A DNA stretch of 64,000 nucleotides from Nitrospirota bacterium (GTDB lineage: Bacteria > Nitrospirota > Thermodesulfovibrionia > Thermodesulfovibrionales > Magnetobacteriaceae): positions 27,259 to 91,258 of the forward strand of contig JADFXG010000012.1 of NCBI GenBank assembly GCA_015233895.1. Reading direction: 5' to 3'. Shown piece by piece: positions 9,930 through 19,507 of this stretch. Below the pieces are notes generated by a model that worked only from the letters and a program-made list of their open reading frames with translations, ran no database searches and was not told the origin of the DNA. Numbering within the stretch: the stretch's first letter is position 1; each line of letters opens with the position of its first letter. The position numbers were made by a program, and so were the translations under genes.

Positions 9930-11501
9930 ATGGCTAATAAGCTTTTGTTAGTAAATAACAGTGTGACCATTCTAAAAGTGGTTGAGCTGATTCTCTCTGA
10001 GGAGAATTACGAGATTGTTTTTGTTAACGATGGGGAGGAGGCTCTTTCTAAATTAAAGTCATTTGTTCCGGACATTATCCTTGCTGACGTGGAGCTTCCA
10101 AAGCTTGGCGGCTACGACCTCTGTAAACAGGTAAAAGCTAATAAGGCCCTCAAAGATGTGCCCTTTGTACTGCTCATTGGAGCATTTGAATCCCTTAATG
10201 AGCAAAAAATAAAAGAGGTCGGAGCTAACGATTACCTGTTTAAACCTTTTGATTCCAAAGAGTTTTTAAATAAGATACATACTTATATAAAATCATCTGC
10301 TGCCGTTGAGAATATGGACTCTGGTGATGTGGAGGATCCACACAAGGAGGAGGAGCCTATTGAGCTTGGTGAGACCTCCATCATGGATGAAAAAGACATT
10401 GACAGTTTGTTTGAAGACACTCATGTAGAGGAAACGGCTGTGTTTGAGGATTCTCTGCATGGCGAAAAAGATGACTTTCAGGATTTCACAGATAATGATT
10501 TAACCACACGGGAACTTAAAGATGTGTTGGAGAGTCTGACAGGCGACGACAATGAAGATTCCATGGATGAGATTATGGATGAACCCATGGAGTTGGATAA
10601 TACCTCTATGATGAGCGATGCCGACATAGAGGCTCTTCTTAATGAGACGATGGTTGAGGAGACAGTTTCCTTTGAAGGCGATGCAAGGAAACTGGAGGAT
10701 GCAAATCTTGAAGAGCTGTCCTTTGATGATTTTGACACCACTCAGGATGTAATTCTCCAGGCTAAAGATGGTAAAGACAACGGCGATGACTCTGTTGCTT
10801 CACTTTTTGATGAACTTACGGATGAGCTTAAAGAGGGTGACCCTGTCCCAACTCAGGAGTTCTTAGAAGAGGAGATAACCGCAACCGAATTTTTAGATCA
10901 AGAGGAGCTGCAGGAGCTCTCCGGCAGTTTCTTTACAAAAGATAATCAACCAAAGGCTGAAACTAAAGATACAGTTTCTTACACCCCTAAAGAAGACAGA
11001 TACAGAGAAATCCCAATGGATGCCGGCTTAAGGCCGCAAGGTGATGTCCTTCTTACGTCTTTTGATGTAATCAGCATTCTTAAAAGAAGTCTTGACCACA
11101 AGATAGATATGGTTTTTGACGAAGGGAGTATTCTTTCCGTATTTCAGGAGTCGGTAAATCTGTATGTTAAGGAAAACTTTAAAGATATCAGTATAGACCT
11201 TGATGACCGTGTCTCGGAGGCTATTAACAGGAAAATAAATGATGTTGTAGGCCAGATTAACCTTGATGCCATAATAAGCCAGGTAATATCCTCTACCATT
11301 AAGGGGATTTTATCTAACACAGTCAGCGAGATGTTTAAGATGACAAAGGAAATAACAGAGCGTGTCATAAAAAACACTTTGGAGGAAAACATCCCAACAC
11401 TCAGAGAGGAGGTAGAAAAGGTAATATGGGAGACAGTCCCGCAAATGGCAGAAAAACTAATAAAAATCGAAATAGAGCAGATAAAATCGGAATTCATGTA
11501 A
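9930..11501 (+). CDS. Receiver-domain protein with acidic repeat linker and altered phosphorylation pocket
   Basis: 523 residues. Residues 1-120 form a CheY-like receiver of the kind starting KLLLADDS in related bacteria, but here the paired acidic residues are Asn9-Asn10 (LLVNNSVTILKVV). The phospho-acceptor candidate D53 (LADVELPKLGGYD) and the conserved Lys105 (FKPFD) remain. A long, very acidic linker contains a degenerate duplication: residues ~145-173 (ELGETSIMDEKDIDSLF) and ~221-249 (ELDNTSMMSDADIEALL). The C-terminal ~150 residues are amphipathic helices rich in Ile/Glu, probably coiled coil or oligomerisation (IRKI-type repeats without membrane segment). No output DNA-binding domain is visible, so it probably acts through protein interaction. 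ATG 9930 is chosen because it gives a normal receiver start. Confidence 0.8.
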   Translation: MANKLLLVNNSVTILKVVELILSEENYEIVFVNDGEEALSKLKSFVPDIILADVELPKLGGYDLCKQVKANKALKDVPFVLLIGAFESLNEQKIKEVGANDYLFKPFDSKEFLNKIHTYIKSSAAVENMDSGDVEDPHKEEEPIELGETSIMDEKDIDSLFEDTHVEETAVFEDSLHGEKDDFQDFTDNDLTTRELKDVLESLTGDDNEDSMDEIMDEPMELDNTSMMSDADIEALLNETMVEETVSFEGDARKLEDANLEELSFDDFDTTQDVILQAKDGKDNGDDSVASLFDELTDELKEGDPVPTQEFLEEEITATEFLDQEELQELSGSFFTKDNQPKAETKDTVSYTPKEDRYREIPMDAGLRPQGDVLLTSFDVISILKRSLDHKIDMVFDEGSILSVFQESVNLYVKENFKDISIDLDDRVSEAINRKINDVVGQINLDAIISQVISSTIKGILSNTVSEMFKMTKEITERVIKNTLEENIPTLREEVEKVIWETVPQMAEKLIKIEIEQIKSEFM

Positions 11502-11610
11502 CATATTTTACAGTTAGGTTCTTTTGTAAGATGCCAATCACCGTAAGGGGTCGGGCATTTTTTTGGAAGAGAAATTATTAATATGGAAAGAGTTATTTGG
11601 TTTTTGCAAA

Positions 11611-11750
11611 AAGAGGAGATTGCCACACCCCCTGTGGGGGTTCGCAATGACAGCTCGTGGCCTTGTGGTTGTACAATGATGGCGTGGAACTATGCATAGT
11701 ATTCCTATCCGTCATTACGAGGAGCGACAGCGACGTAGTAATCTCCTCTT
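11611..11750. repeat. MITE-like palindromic element, copy A
   Basis: A 140-bp element bounded by perfect 11-bp inverted ends, AAGAGGAGATT (11611-11621) and AATCTCCTCTT (11740-11750). Inside are the sub-motifs CACCCCCTGTGGGGG followed by TTCGCAATGAC and, near the other end, GTCATTACGAGGAGCGACAG. The same internal parts recur at about 19.7 kb and 42.2 kb. No coding capacity is seen. It fills most of the 330-bp gap between the receiver gene and valS; the remainder of that gap holds only the inverted repeat before valS. Confidence 0.8.
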
Positions 11751-11778
11751 TTCCCTTATCAATCATTGTAAGAATTCA

Positions 11779-11796
11779 TGTAAACAGACGTTTACA
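11779..11796. other. Perfect inverted repeat upstream of valS
   Basis: TGTAAAC-AGAC-GTTTACA forms a 7-bp perfect palindrome 36 bp before the valS ATG. It could be an operator or a leader hairpin. No T-box features (specifier loop, TGGNACC bulge) are visible. Confidence 0.35.
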
Positions 11797-11831
11797 AATG
11801 TATAGTCACTGAGGTATAAGGAATCATACTA

Positions 11832-14687
11832 ATGGAAGACACAAAAAAAGAGCCTTCAAAGGGATATATTCCCTCAGAAATAGAAGATAAATGGTATAAC
11901 TTTTGGCTGAAAAATAATCTCTTCAGCCCGGAAAGCGACAGTGGGCGTCCGTCGTTTTCAATTGTGATTCCGCCCCCTAATGTTACCGGAACACTTCACA
12001 TGGGACATGCCTTAAACGCAACCCTACAGGATACGCTTTGCAGATGGAAACGGATGAAGGGATTTAAGGTGCTGTGGGTGCCCGGCACAGACCACGCAGG
12101 CATAGCCACCCAGAATGTTGTGGAAAAAATGCTTGCTAAGGAGAATTTAACCCGCCACACGCTGGGACGTGATGAGTTTATAAAAAGGGTCTGGGAGTGG
12201 AAACGCAGTTATGGCGGGCAGATAATACATCAATTAAAAAAAATTGGCGCATCCTGTGACTGGACAAAGGAGCGCTTCACACTTGATGAGGGACTCTCTA
12301 ACGCTGTGCGTGAGGTGTTTGTTTCCTTGTTTAACGAGGGACTTATATACAGAGCGCTGAGACTGATAAACTGGTGTCCGCGATGTTACACTGCGCTTTC
12401 CGACCTTGAGGCGGAACATGAGGAACTTGAGGGCAGACTCACCTACATCAAGTATCCACTTGAGGACGGCTCTGGCCATATCGTGGTAGCAACCACCCGA
12501 CCTGAGACAATGCTTGGGGATACGGCAGTGGCCGTCAATCCCTTAGATGTAAGGTATCAGCAACTGGCAGGAAAACGTTTGATACTCCCGCTTACCGACC
12601 GGGCCATTCCCATAGTTACCGATACTGAGGTTGACCAGGCTTTTGGCACAGGTGCTGTAAAAGTGACCCCGTCACATGATTTTAACGATGAGGCGATTGC
12701 AAAGCGCCAAAATCCGAACCTTCCATTTATTACAGTCATAGGGCTTGACGGCACGATGACAGCCGATGCCGGACGGAGGTTTGCCGGCCTTGACAGATAT
12801 GAGTGTAGAAAACAAGTTGTAGCTGACCTTAAGGAAAAAGGGCTTATCCAAAAAGAGGAAAAACATGTCCATTCGGTAGCCAGTTGCTACAGGTGTAAAA
12901 CCATAATAGAGCCGCTCCCTACTGCCCAGTGGTATGTTAGTGTCTCTTCAATGGCAAAAGATGCTATTGATGCCGTAAAAGAGGGAAAGATTCGGATTAT
13001 TCCCGATGGGTGGAAAAATAATTATTACTCATGGATGGAAAACATAAGAGACTGGTGCATATCAAGGCAGATATGGTGGGGGCACAGAATTCCTGTCTGG
13101 TACTGCCCTAAGTGCACAGATGATCAAGGCGCTTCTAACAGCGAATCCATTTTTATAGTGCTTTCGAAAAAACTAAGGGGACTTAACGAGGGAACATATA
13201 AGCAACTGACTGAGGCCGGTGTGGAACACAAGGATATAATCCAAAATGTCAGAAGTTTAACTGTTGGAATATCTGTTAAACCGTTTTCCGCAAGCGTTGA
13301 CCCAACAAGTTGCCCGCACTGTGGATGTGGTGACATTATCCGCGACCAGGATGTCCTTGACACATGGTTTTCCTCGGCACTTTGGCCATTTTCCACCATG
13401 GGCTGGCCTGATAAGACAAAAGACCTCAGTGAATACTATCCGACAAGTGTGCTTGTCACAGCATTTGATATATTGTTTTTTTGGGTGGCGCGAATGATAA
13501 TGATGGGGTTAAAGTTTATGAAAGACCGCCCGTTTAACGATGTGTACATTCATGCGCTCATAAGGGACGAAAGCGGGCAGAAGATGAGCAAGTCTAAGGG
13601 CAACGTGATTGACCCTCTGATTATGATAGATGAGTATGGGGCTGATTCTTTCAGATTTTCGCTGGCTGCGTTTGCTGCTCAGGGCAGAGATATCAGGTTT
13701 TCCGAGGAGAGGGTAGAGGGGTATAAGCACTTCATTAATAAACTCTGGAATGCTTCACGGTTTATAAATCTTAACATAGAAAAGTATGGATTTGATAAGG
13801 GATTGAAAATAGAGGAGATTGCAAAGGAACTCCTTGTGACAGACAGGGCTCTGATGCGCTTGCCTGAGAGGTGGATTCTAAACAGGCTGTCTTTTGCCGC
13901 AGCTGAGGTCAACAGAGGACTTGAGGAGTACAGGTTTAATGATGCAGCAAACGCTGTGTATCAGTTTGTGTGGTATGAGTTTTGCGATTGGTACATAGAG
14001 CTATCTAAGACCTCCTTTGAAAGGAGTAAAGAGTATTCTGAGGCTGCCCTTAAATGTCTTCTGTATGTGCTTGATGCCTCAGTGCGGCTTCTTCACCCCT
14101 TCATGCCCTTTGTAACAGAAGAGATTTGGAACTCATATCCTCACGAGGGAAAAACCATTATGCTCACCTCATATCCCGACATGTTGGCAGAGGACGCAGA
14201 AGCGCTGGAGCGTATGGATTTTGTCATTAACGCCGTAACCGGCATAAGAAGTATCCGCGGGGAGTTCAATATTTCACCGTCAAAGAAGATTTCGGCTTTA
14301 ATCAGGACTTTTTCAGATGCAGCTCGCCTGAATCTGTTAGAACATAAGGATTATATCTCAGCGCTAACAAGGTGCGGGGAAAACCTTGAAATAGGTGAAA
14401 ACGTGGAAAAGTCAAAGGGTTCGGTTACCTCGGTAAAGACAGAGATGGAAATATATGTTCCTTTAAGCGGACTGTTTGACATTGAGGCAGAGACGGAGAG
14501 GCTTGATAAGGAACTTAAAAAGGTTGATGAGGCGATACACGGGTTAAATATAAAACTCTCTAATGAGGATTTCATAGAGCGAGCGCCAAAGGCTGTAGTT
14601 GATAAAGAAAAGCTTAAATATAACGAGCATATTCTTAAAAGAGAGCGGATAGTGGAAAACATCAGTAAACTTAAGGAAATAAAATGA
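11832..14687 (+). CDS. valS: Valyl-tRNA synthetase
   Basis: Charges tRNA-Val, class Ia synthetase. The HIGH-type motif is HMGHA in PPPNVTGTLHMGHALNATLQ near residue 55, and the KMSKS loop is intact (SGQKMSKSKGNVIDP, about residue 585). An editing (CP1) domain lies between them (TTRPETMLGDTAVAVNP), with Cys pairs typical of a zinc-binding insertion (CPRCY, CYRCK, CPHCGCGD). The C-terminus has the ValS coiled-coil arm (EAETERLDKELKKVDEAI). The 951-residue length is normal. AAGGA lies 9 nt before the ATG. The gene overlaps nadC by 4 bp (ATGA), so both are translated from one message. Confidence 0.97.
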   Translation: MEDTKKEPSKGYIPSEIEDKWYNFWLKNNLFSPESDSGRPSFSIVIPPPNVTGTLHMGHALNATLQDTLCRWKRMKGFKVLWVPGTDHAGIATQNVVEKMLAKENLTRHTLGRDEFIKRVWEWKRSYGGQIIHQLKKIGASCDWTKERFTLDEGLSNAVREVFVSLFNEGLIYRALRLINWCPRCYTALSDLEAEHEELEGRLTYIKYPLEDGSGHIVVATTRPETMLGDTAVAVNPLDVRYQQLAGKRLILPLTDRAIPIVTDTEVDQAFGTGAVKVTPSHDFNDEAIAKRQNPNLPFITVIGLDGTMTADAGRRFAGLDRYECRKQVVADLKEKGLIQKEEKHVHSVASCYRCKTIIEPLPTAQWYVSVSSMAKDAIDAVKEGKIRIIPDGWKNNYYSWMENIRDWCISRQIWWGHRIPVWYCPKCTDDQGASNSESIFIVLSKKLRGLNEGTYKQLTEAGVEHKDIIQNVRSLTVGISVKPFSASVDPTSCPHCGCGDIIRDQDVLDTWFSSALWPFSTMGWPDKTKDLSEYYPTSVLVTAFDILFFWVARMIMMGLKFMKDRPFNDVYIHALIRDESGQKMSKSKGNVIDPLIMIDEYGADSFRFSLAAFAAQGRDIRFSEERVEGYKHFINKLWNASRFINLNIEKYGFDKGLKIEEIAKELLVTDRALMRLPERWILNRLSFAAAEVNRGLEEYRFNDAANAVYQFVWYEFCDWYIELSKTSFERSKEYSEAALKCLLYVLDASVRLLHPFMPFVTEEIWNSYPHEGKTIMLTSYPDMLAEDAEALERMDFVINAVTGIRSIRGEFNISPSKKISALIRTFSDAARLNLLEHKDYISALTRCGENLEIGENVEKSKGSVTSVKTEMEIYVPLSGLFDIEAETERLDKELKKVDEAIHGLNIKLSNEDFIERAPKAVVDKEKLKYNEHILKRERIVENISKLKEIK

Positions 14688-15523
14688 TAACGCCGCAAGT
14701 CAGGGAATTCATAAGAGATGCCTTAGCTGAGGACATAGGACACGGCGATATAACGACAGAGAGCACAATTGATGATAATTCAATGTCTGAGGCTGTTGTG
14801 CTTGCCAAAGAGACAATGATTTTAGCCGGTATATTGTTTTTTAAAGAGGTTTTTGATATTCTCAAGCAGGGTGTAACGGTGGCCGTATTGGCCACAGACG
14901 GTACGACTATGCAACGCGGCCAGAACATTGCAAGACTTACCGGCAACACCGCCTCATTGCTTACAGGAGAGAGAGTTGCTTTAAATATTTTGCAGCGGTT
15001 ATCAGGAATAGCAACATTAACCGCAAAATTTGTAACAGAGGTCAAAGATCTTGGGGTCAAAATTCTTGATACAAGAAAGACAACGCCCAACATGCGGCAC
15101 ATGGAAAAGTATGCGGTAACAGTGGGAGGCGGGTCAAACCACAGGTTTGGACTATATGATGGGGTACTAATTAAAGACAATCACATAAAGGCCTCAGGAG
15201 GAATTACAAAGGCAGTAACCAGGGCAAAAAAGAATGTCCCGTTTCTTACAAAAATAGAGGTTGAGGTGCAAACCCTCTCAGAACTCAATGAGGCTCTCAG
15301 TTGTGGCGTAGATGCTGTGATGCTGGATAATATGAATATAGAGCAGATGAAAGAAGCAGTCGGAGTAGTCAGAAGCACAGGAGGCAGGATTTTAATAGAG
15401 GCCTCCGGCAACGTGACACTGCAAAACGTGCGGAGAATTGCGGAAACCGGAGTTGATGTTATATCAACAGGGTTTATCACCCACTCGGCTCAGGCTGTTG
15501 ACTTAAGTATGAAGATAATTTAA
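14684..15523 (+). CDS. nadC: Nicotinate-nucleotide pyrophosphorylase (carboxylating), quinolinate phosphoribosyltransferase
   Basis: Converts quinolinate and PRPP to nicotinate mononucleotide, CO2 and pyrophosphate in de novo NAD synthesis. 279 residues with the expected N-terminal EDIGHGDITTEST, the active-site ILDTRKTTPNMRHMEKYAV block and GGGSNHRFGLYDGVLIKDNH. The ATG overlaps the valS stop. No nadA or nadB is in the window. It ends 35 bp before the oppositely oriented trpD, with a hairpin between them. Confidence 0.96.
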   Translation: MITPQVREFIRDALAEDIGHGDITTESTIDDNSMSEAVVLAKETMILAGILFFKEVFDILKQGVTVAVLATDGTTMQRGQNIARLTGNTASLLTGERVALNILQRLSGIATLTAKFVTEVKDLGVKILDTRKTTPNMRHMEKYAVTVGGGSNHRFGLYDGVLIKDNHIKASGGITKAVTRAKKNVPFLTKIEVEVQTLSELNEALSCGVDAVMLDNMNIEQMKEAVGVVRSTGGRILIEASGNVTLQNVRRIAETGVDVISTGFITHSAQAVDLSMKII

Positions 15524-15529
15524 TAGGAT

Positions 15530-15547
15530 CTGTTTTTTCAAAAACAG
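15530..15547. terminator. Bidirectional hairpin terminator between nadC and trpD
   Basis: CTGTTTT-TTCA-AAAACAG is a self-complementary 18-mer in the 35-bp gap between two convergent genes. The T/A-rich arms supply a U-tract in either direction, fitting an intrinsic bidirectional terminator, although the stem is A/T rich. Confidence 0.5.
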
Positions 15548-15558
15548 CGATATAAAGC

Positions 15559-16575
15559 TTAGTTTGATAAAGACACGGAGACTCTCTTTATTTCCTCTAA
15601 CTTCTTAAGTGCCCGTCCGCTGTCCAATGCCTCAGTTACAGTATTAACTGCCGTATCAATATCATACTGTCCCTCAGATACCATAAGAGCGCAAGCGGAG
15701 TTCATGACAACTATGTCGTGCATGGGGCCTTTTTTACCGCTTAGAATTTCTTGTGTAATACGAGCATTGTCCTCACGGCTCCCGCCTGCTATGTCAGTAA
15801 GCGTCGCTCTGTCTAAACGAAAATCCTCAGGTGTAAACACCAGATTATCAACGGTACCTCCTGAAAAACGTGATACCCGTGTGCCGTTCGTTATAGTTAC
15901 CTCATCGAGTCCGTCCGTTCCATGAAACACCATAGCATCAATGGCGCCCAGATTACCAAGCACCCTTGCAAGCGGCTCCGTTAATGCTGAGTCATAGACG
16001 CCTACTGTTTGCCGTTTAGCTCCTGCAGGATTTGTCAGAGGCCCAAGTATATTAAAAATCGTTCTAATTCCGATTTCTCGCCTTGGGGTAACTGCATATT
16101 TCATAGCAGGGTGAAAAAGTGGCGCAAAAAGGAAACCAAACCCTGTATCAAACAAACATTTTTCAACGTTTTCGGGACTCAGGTCTATTTTTATGCCAAG
16201 CGCTTCAAGCACATCGGCGCTTCCGCTACGGCTTGACGAGGAACGGTTACCGTGCTTTGCCACAGGAATTCCGCACGCTGAGGTAACAATGGCAGCGGTT
16301 GTTGATATGTTAAATGTGTGAGAAAGATCGCCACCAGTGCCGCAGGTATCTACAACCCCTTCAGGCGCATTTATTTTTATAGCCTTCTTTCTCATCACAG
16401 AGACGGCTGCCGTTATCTCTTCAACTGTTTCGCCTTTAATCTTAAGGGCTGTCAAAAACGCCGCTATCTGGGCATCCGTTGCTTTGCCCTCCATTATTTC
16501 TGTCATGCAGTCAATCATCTCGGCACCACTAAGGTTTATCCCCTGAGTCACTATGCTTATCGCCTCTCTTATCAT
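15559..16575 (-). CDS. trpD: Anthranilate phosphoribosyltransferase
   Basis: Transfers phosphoribose to anthranilate in tryptophan synthesis. Motifs include VVDTCGTGGDLSHTFNIST (PRPP-binding glycine loop) and AKHGNRSSSSRSGSADVLE. I place the start at ATG 16575 (MIREAISIVTQG), since GGAGAC overlapping the trpG stop lies at the right distance and the longer frame to 16623 would only add residues inside trpG. This gives a protein of 338 residues, normal for TrpD. Third gene of the trpE-trpG-trpD operon; trpC, F, B and A are not in the window. Confidence 0.95.
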   Translation of the reverse strand: MIREAISIVTQGINLSGAEMIDCMTEIMEGKATDAQIAAFLTALKIKGETVEEITAAVSVMRKKAIKINAPEGVVDTCGTGGDLSHTFNISTTAAIVTSACGIPVAKHGNRSSSSRSGSADVLEALGIKIDLSPENVEKCLFDTGFGFLFAPLFHPAMKYAVTPRREIGIRTIFNILGPLTNPAGAKRQTVGVYDSALTEPLARVLGNLGAIDAMVFHGTDGLDEVTITNGTRVSRFSGGTVDNLVFTPEDFRLDRATLTDIAGGSREDNARITQEILSGKKGPMHDIVVMNSACALMVSEGQYDIDTAVNTVTEALDSGRALKKLEEIKRVSVSLSN

Positions 16576-16579
16576 AGGC

Positions 16580-17182
16580 TTAGTCTCCACCTGTGCTGTG
16601 ATGGCTGTTAAAAACATCGGCAAGTGTCAGGAAATTTGAAAGTATATCCTTGCCAGCTTTGGTTAGTATTGACTCCGGGTGAAACTGCACCCCATCCAGT
16701 GGGTATGACTTGTGCCTGACCCCCATGATTTCATCTGCGTCAGTCCACGCGGTGATTTCAAAATCCTCGGAAAGTGTACCATTTTTGATAATGAGGGAAT
16801 GATACCGGGTAGCTTCAAACGGATTTGGTATGCCTTTAAATATGCCGCGGTTGTCGTGGTAAATCAGTGAGGTTTTGCCGTGCATAAGCCTGTCCGCTCT
16901 GACAATGTCTGCGTTAAATGCGGCTCCTATGGACTGATGTCCCAGGCAAACGCCAAAAATTGGGATTCTGGTACAAAATGTTTTAATCAAATCAACGGAA
17001 ACACCGGCCTCATTTGGTGTGCAGGGGCCTGGAGAAATCACAATTTTTTCCGGCCTTAGTTTCTCAATTTCATTGAGGGTGATTTTATCGTTTCTGAACA
17101 CTTTTATGTTCTGTCCAAGTTCCCCAAGGTACTGAACCAGATTGTACGTAAAGGAATCATAATTATCTATCATTAAAAGCAT
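16580..17182 (-). CDS. trpG: Anthranilate synthase glutamine amidotransferase component
   Basis: Supplies ammonia from glutamine to TrpE. About 200 residues from ATG 17182 ([20 protein letters not shown]), the standard start of this family; the open frame extends further upstream into trpE but without homology. The nucleophile Cys is in [12 protein letters not shown] and the His-Glu pair in [10 protein letters not shown]. It could also serve para-aminobenzoate synthesis, as in bacteria with one shared amidotransferase, but the trpE and trpD neighbours favour tryptophan synthesis. Confidence 0.95.
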   Translation of the reverse strand: MLLMIDNYDSFTYNLVQYLGELGQNIKVFRNDKITLNEIEKLRPEKIVISPGPCTPNEAGVSVDLIKTFCTRIPIFGVCLGHQSIGAAFNADIVRADRLMHGKTSLIYHDNRGIFKGIPNPFEATRYHSLIIKNGTLSEDFEITAWTDADEIMGVRHKSYPLDGVQFHPESILTKAGKDILSNFLTLADVFNSHHSTGGD

Positions 17183-17201
17183 AATACCGCCATATTTTTG
17201 G

Positions 17202-18692
17202 CTAATACCCGCTCTTAGCCATGTTAACGGCACGAAACATGCCTTTTGCTTTATTAACAGTTTCATCATACTCATTTTCGGCAACCGAGTCAGCAACAAT
17301 TCCGGCCCCTGCCTGCACATATACCTTGCCCTCTGTAATCAGTATGGTGCGTATTGTAATACACGTATCCATTGAGCCGGAAAAGCCGAAATATCCTACA
17401 GCTCCGGCATAGGGCCCACGCATGACAGGTTCAAGCTCATCTATAATTTCCATTGCCCGCACCTTAGGCGCTCCCGTTACGGTTCCAGCCGGAAAACAAG
17501 CTCTTAACACATCAAAGGAGTCAAGCCCCTCTCGTAAAACACCCTCCACATTTGACACTATGTGCATGACATGGCTATAGCGCTCTACGTCCATTAGTTC
17601 GGTAACCTTAACTGACCCTGTGACAGCCACACGTCCAACATCGTTCCTGCCAAGATCAACCAGCATTATGTGCTCTGCCCGTTCTTTTGGGTCAGCCTTC
17701 AATTCAACCTCAAGGGCACTGTCCTCATCGCTTGAGCGTCCGCGTTTACGAGTGCCCGCAATCGGGCGCAGTGTAATTTTGCCATCCTCTACCCTGACAA
17801 GAATCTCCGGTGAGGACCCGACGATTTTTATATCCCCAAAGTTAAGATAAAACATGTACGGCGAGGGATTGATTACCCGCAGGCAGCGATACACATCAAA
17901 TGGGTCTATATCTATGTCTGCCTCAAACCGCTGAGACACCACTATTTGAAAGGCATCCCCTGCTCTTATGTATTCCTTTGATTTTTCCACTGCAGCAAGA
18001 AACTGTCCTTTTTCAACAAATGATGACTTAAATCCATCAGAGTCTTTAACATTAGTGAGATTTTCAGCAATTGAGAGAGTGCGGCTGGTTGACGGTTTTT
18101 TTAGCATTTCAACAAGAGCGTCAATTTTTGCCGTGGCCTCTTTGTAACTTTCCTCAGGGGTTTTACCGCCAATGAGGGAGGCATTAGCGACCACTTTAAT
18201 TGCCTGTCTCAGGTTGTCAAAAATTACAATAGTATCCATAAGCATAAACATCGAATCAGGAAAATCAAGGGATGGTTTCTCCCTTACCGGAACGCTTTCA
18301 AAAAACCGCACGCACTCATATCCGATATATCCGACAAGTCCGCCATAAAATCGCGGCAGCCCCTGAATCTTGACAGGAACATGCTGCGAGAGTTCTGCTC
18401 TTAGAACCTCTATAGGGTCTGGCACCGTTTTTGTGATGGATTTACCATCAGTTATGATTTCAACATCATTTCCATACGATCTTATAATTTTTTCAGGCGC
18501 CACTCCTAAAAACGAATACCTTGCCCACTTCTCGCCCCCCATAACGCTCTCAAGCAGGAAACTGTTAGGTCCGCACAGTTTTAAATAGGCCGAAACCGGA
18601 GTCTCGGTGTCTGCTAAAATCTCGGTATAAACAGGGATTAGATTACCCTCTTCAGATATTTTTTTAAATTCCTCTATTTTTGGATAATACAT
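17202..18692 (-). CDS. trpE: Anthranilate synthase component I
   Basis: Makes anthranilate from chorismate and ammonia, the committed step to tryptophan. 496 residues. The N-terminal half has the feedback-site LLES (residues 46-49) that binds tryptophan, so allosteric inhibition is likely. The C-terminal chorismate-binding domain has [37 protein letters not shown] and [16 protein letters not shown]. First gene of the operon, with 19 bp to trpG. No leader peptide with tandem Trp codons was seen upstream; a short inverted repeat 37-53 bp upstream of the start codon is listed separately. Confidence 0.96.
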   Translation of the reverse strand: MYYPKIEEFKKISEEGNLIPVYTEILADTETPVSAYLKLCGPNSFLLESVMGGEKWARYSFLGVAPEKIIRSYGNDVEIITDGKSITKTVPDPIEVLRAELSQHVPVKIQGLPRFYGGLVGYIGYECVRFFESVPVREKPSLDFPDSMFMLMDTIVIFDNLRQAIKVVANASLIGGKTPEESYKEATAKIDALVEMLKKPSTSRTLSIAENLTNVKDSDGFKSSFVEKGQFLAAVEKSKEYIRAGDAFQIVVSQRFEADIDIDPFDVYRCLRVINPSPYMFYLNFGDIKIVGSSPEILVRVEDGKITLRPIAGTRKRGRSSDEDSALEVELKADPKERAEHIMLVDLGRNDVGRVAVTGSVKVTELMDVERYSHVMHIVSNVEGVLREGLDSFDVLRACFPAGTVTGAPKVRAMEIIDELEPVMRGPYAGAVGYFGFSGSMDTCITIRTILITEGKVYVQAGAGIVADSVAENEYDETVNKAKGMFRAVNMAKSGY

Positions 18693-18728
18693 ATTGACAA
18701 ACTCTGCCGTTTTCCTTTAGAATTATTT

Positions 18729-18745
18729 CCGTGATTCATTCACGG
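18729..18745. promoter_or_regulatory. Inverted repeat upstream of trpE
   Basis: CCGTGA-TTCAT-TCACGG, a perfect 6-bp inverted repeat with a 5-nt loop, 37-53 bp before the trpE ATG. The position fits an operator or leader hairpin. It does not match the E. coli TrpR box by eye. Confidence 0.35.
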
Positions 18746-18780
18746 TACGTTACTGTATGATACATAGAAAGATGTTAAAG

Positions 18781-18800
18781 TTACAAGAGCAAACTTGTAA
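18781..18800. other. Inverted repeat upstream of tRNA-Gly
   Basis: TTACAAG-AGCAAA-CTTGTAA, a perfect 7-bp inverted repeat in the divergent interval between trpE and the tRNA gene, 46 bp before the tRNA. Role unknown; it may regulate either side. Confidence 0.3.
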
Positions 18801-18845
18801 AACTTGAAAGTATTATAGTAAGATACCGGTAGAGGCATCACCAGA

Positions 18846-18920
18846 GCGGGCGTAGCTCAGTGGTAGAGCACAACCTTGCCAAGGTTGGGGTCGCGAGTTC
18901 GAGTCTCGTTGCCCGCTCCA
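18846..18920 (+). tRNA. tRNA-Gly (anticodon GCC)
   Basis: A complete cloverleaf can be folded by eye: acceptor stem GCGGGCG with TGCCCGC, D-arm TAGCTCAGTGGTAGAGCA, anticodon arm CAACC-TTGCCAA-GGTTG with anticodon GCC, and T-arm with GTTCGAGTC. The 3' CCA is encoded (18918-18920). The gene stands alone; no other tRNA is nearby. Confidence 0.96.
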
Positions 18921-18979
18921 TATTTCCTCAGCGTGGCATTGAAAAAGGGGTGGAGGGGAGAGGGAGAGAGGGTTCACTT

Positions 18980-19507
18980 GTGACAAAACTATTTGTGGAT
19001 GGCTTATACACGATAATACCTCTGGTAGAGTTTAGAAACACACCGAGTGTAAAATTCCACGTACTTCCTGAAAATAAAATACCGCGTATAGACTCGGTGG
19101 ACAGAGTTGAGCACGGACCAAATGCTGTTTCTCCAACCATAAAAGGGAGCACAGGACAGTTTTGGTATTATCACAAAGCACAGACCGATAATCTCCTTGT
19201 TTTCCTTGGCTCAAGGATAACGGAACTCTATACCCCTAAACATGGAAAGATAGAAACTTTTGAAGTAACGCCTGAGTCAATCAAACACAATGGTGAGCTG
19301 GTTATAGACACCCCTGCAATACTGTCATGGCCGCCTGGCGTGTTTCACAGGGTGTCCAGTGGACAGGATGGATCACTTTCATTGAATTTTGCAGTGCACG
19401 AATTAGGGTTTTCCCTCAAAGACAACTTTGACATTTATGAAGTTAATACGGAAAGTGGGCGATATAGTGTCATACGGCATGGTTTTTTAGACCAAAATAC
19501 CAAGTAG
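18980..19507 (+). CDS. Cupin-like protein of unknown function
   Basis: I place the start at GTG 18980 (MTKLFVDGLYTIIPLVEF), since the longer open frame runs back through the tRNA gene; a GAGAGAGG lies about 9 nt upstream. About 175 residues with a cupin-like beta pattern: YYHKAQTDNLLVFLG, a middle strand region, and SWPPGVFHRVSSGQDGSLSLNF with a single His in the second motif. The usual metal-binding HxH...E set is not fully evident, so catalytic activity is uncertain. The last codons (…DQNTK) lie inside a repeat sequence shared with the region at 42.36 kb, so the C-terminus may have been altered by a repeat insertion. Confidence 0.6.
   Translation: MTKLFVDGLYTIIPLVEFRNTPSVKFHVLPENKIPRIDSVDRVEHGPNAVSPTIKGSTGQFWYYHKAQTDNLLVFLGSRITELYTPKHGKIETFEVTPESIKHNGELVIDTPAILSWPPGVFHRVSSGQDGSLSLNFAVHELGFSLKDNFDIYEVNTESGRYSVIRHGFLDQNTK

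Noticed and set aside
11525..11560. Rho-independent terminator after the receiver gene
   Set aside because: A T-run follows GGGCATTT but the putative stem pairs poorly by eye.
11797..11831. Promoter TTTACA-N18-TATAAG just before valS
   Set aside because: It would place the start site within a few bases of the ATG and overlaps the ribosome site; more likely chance.
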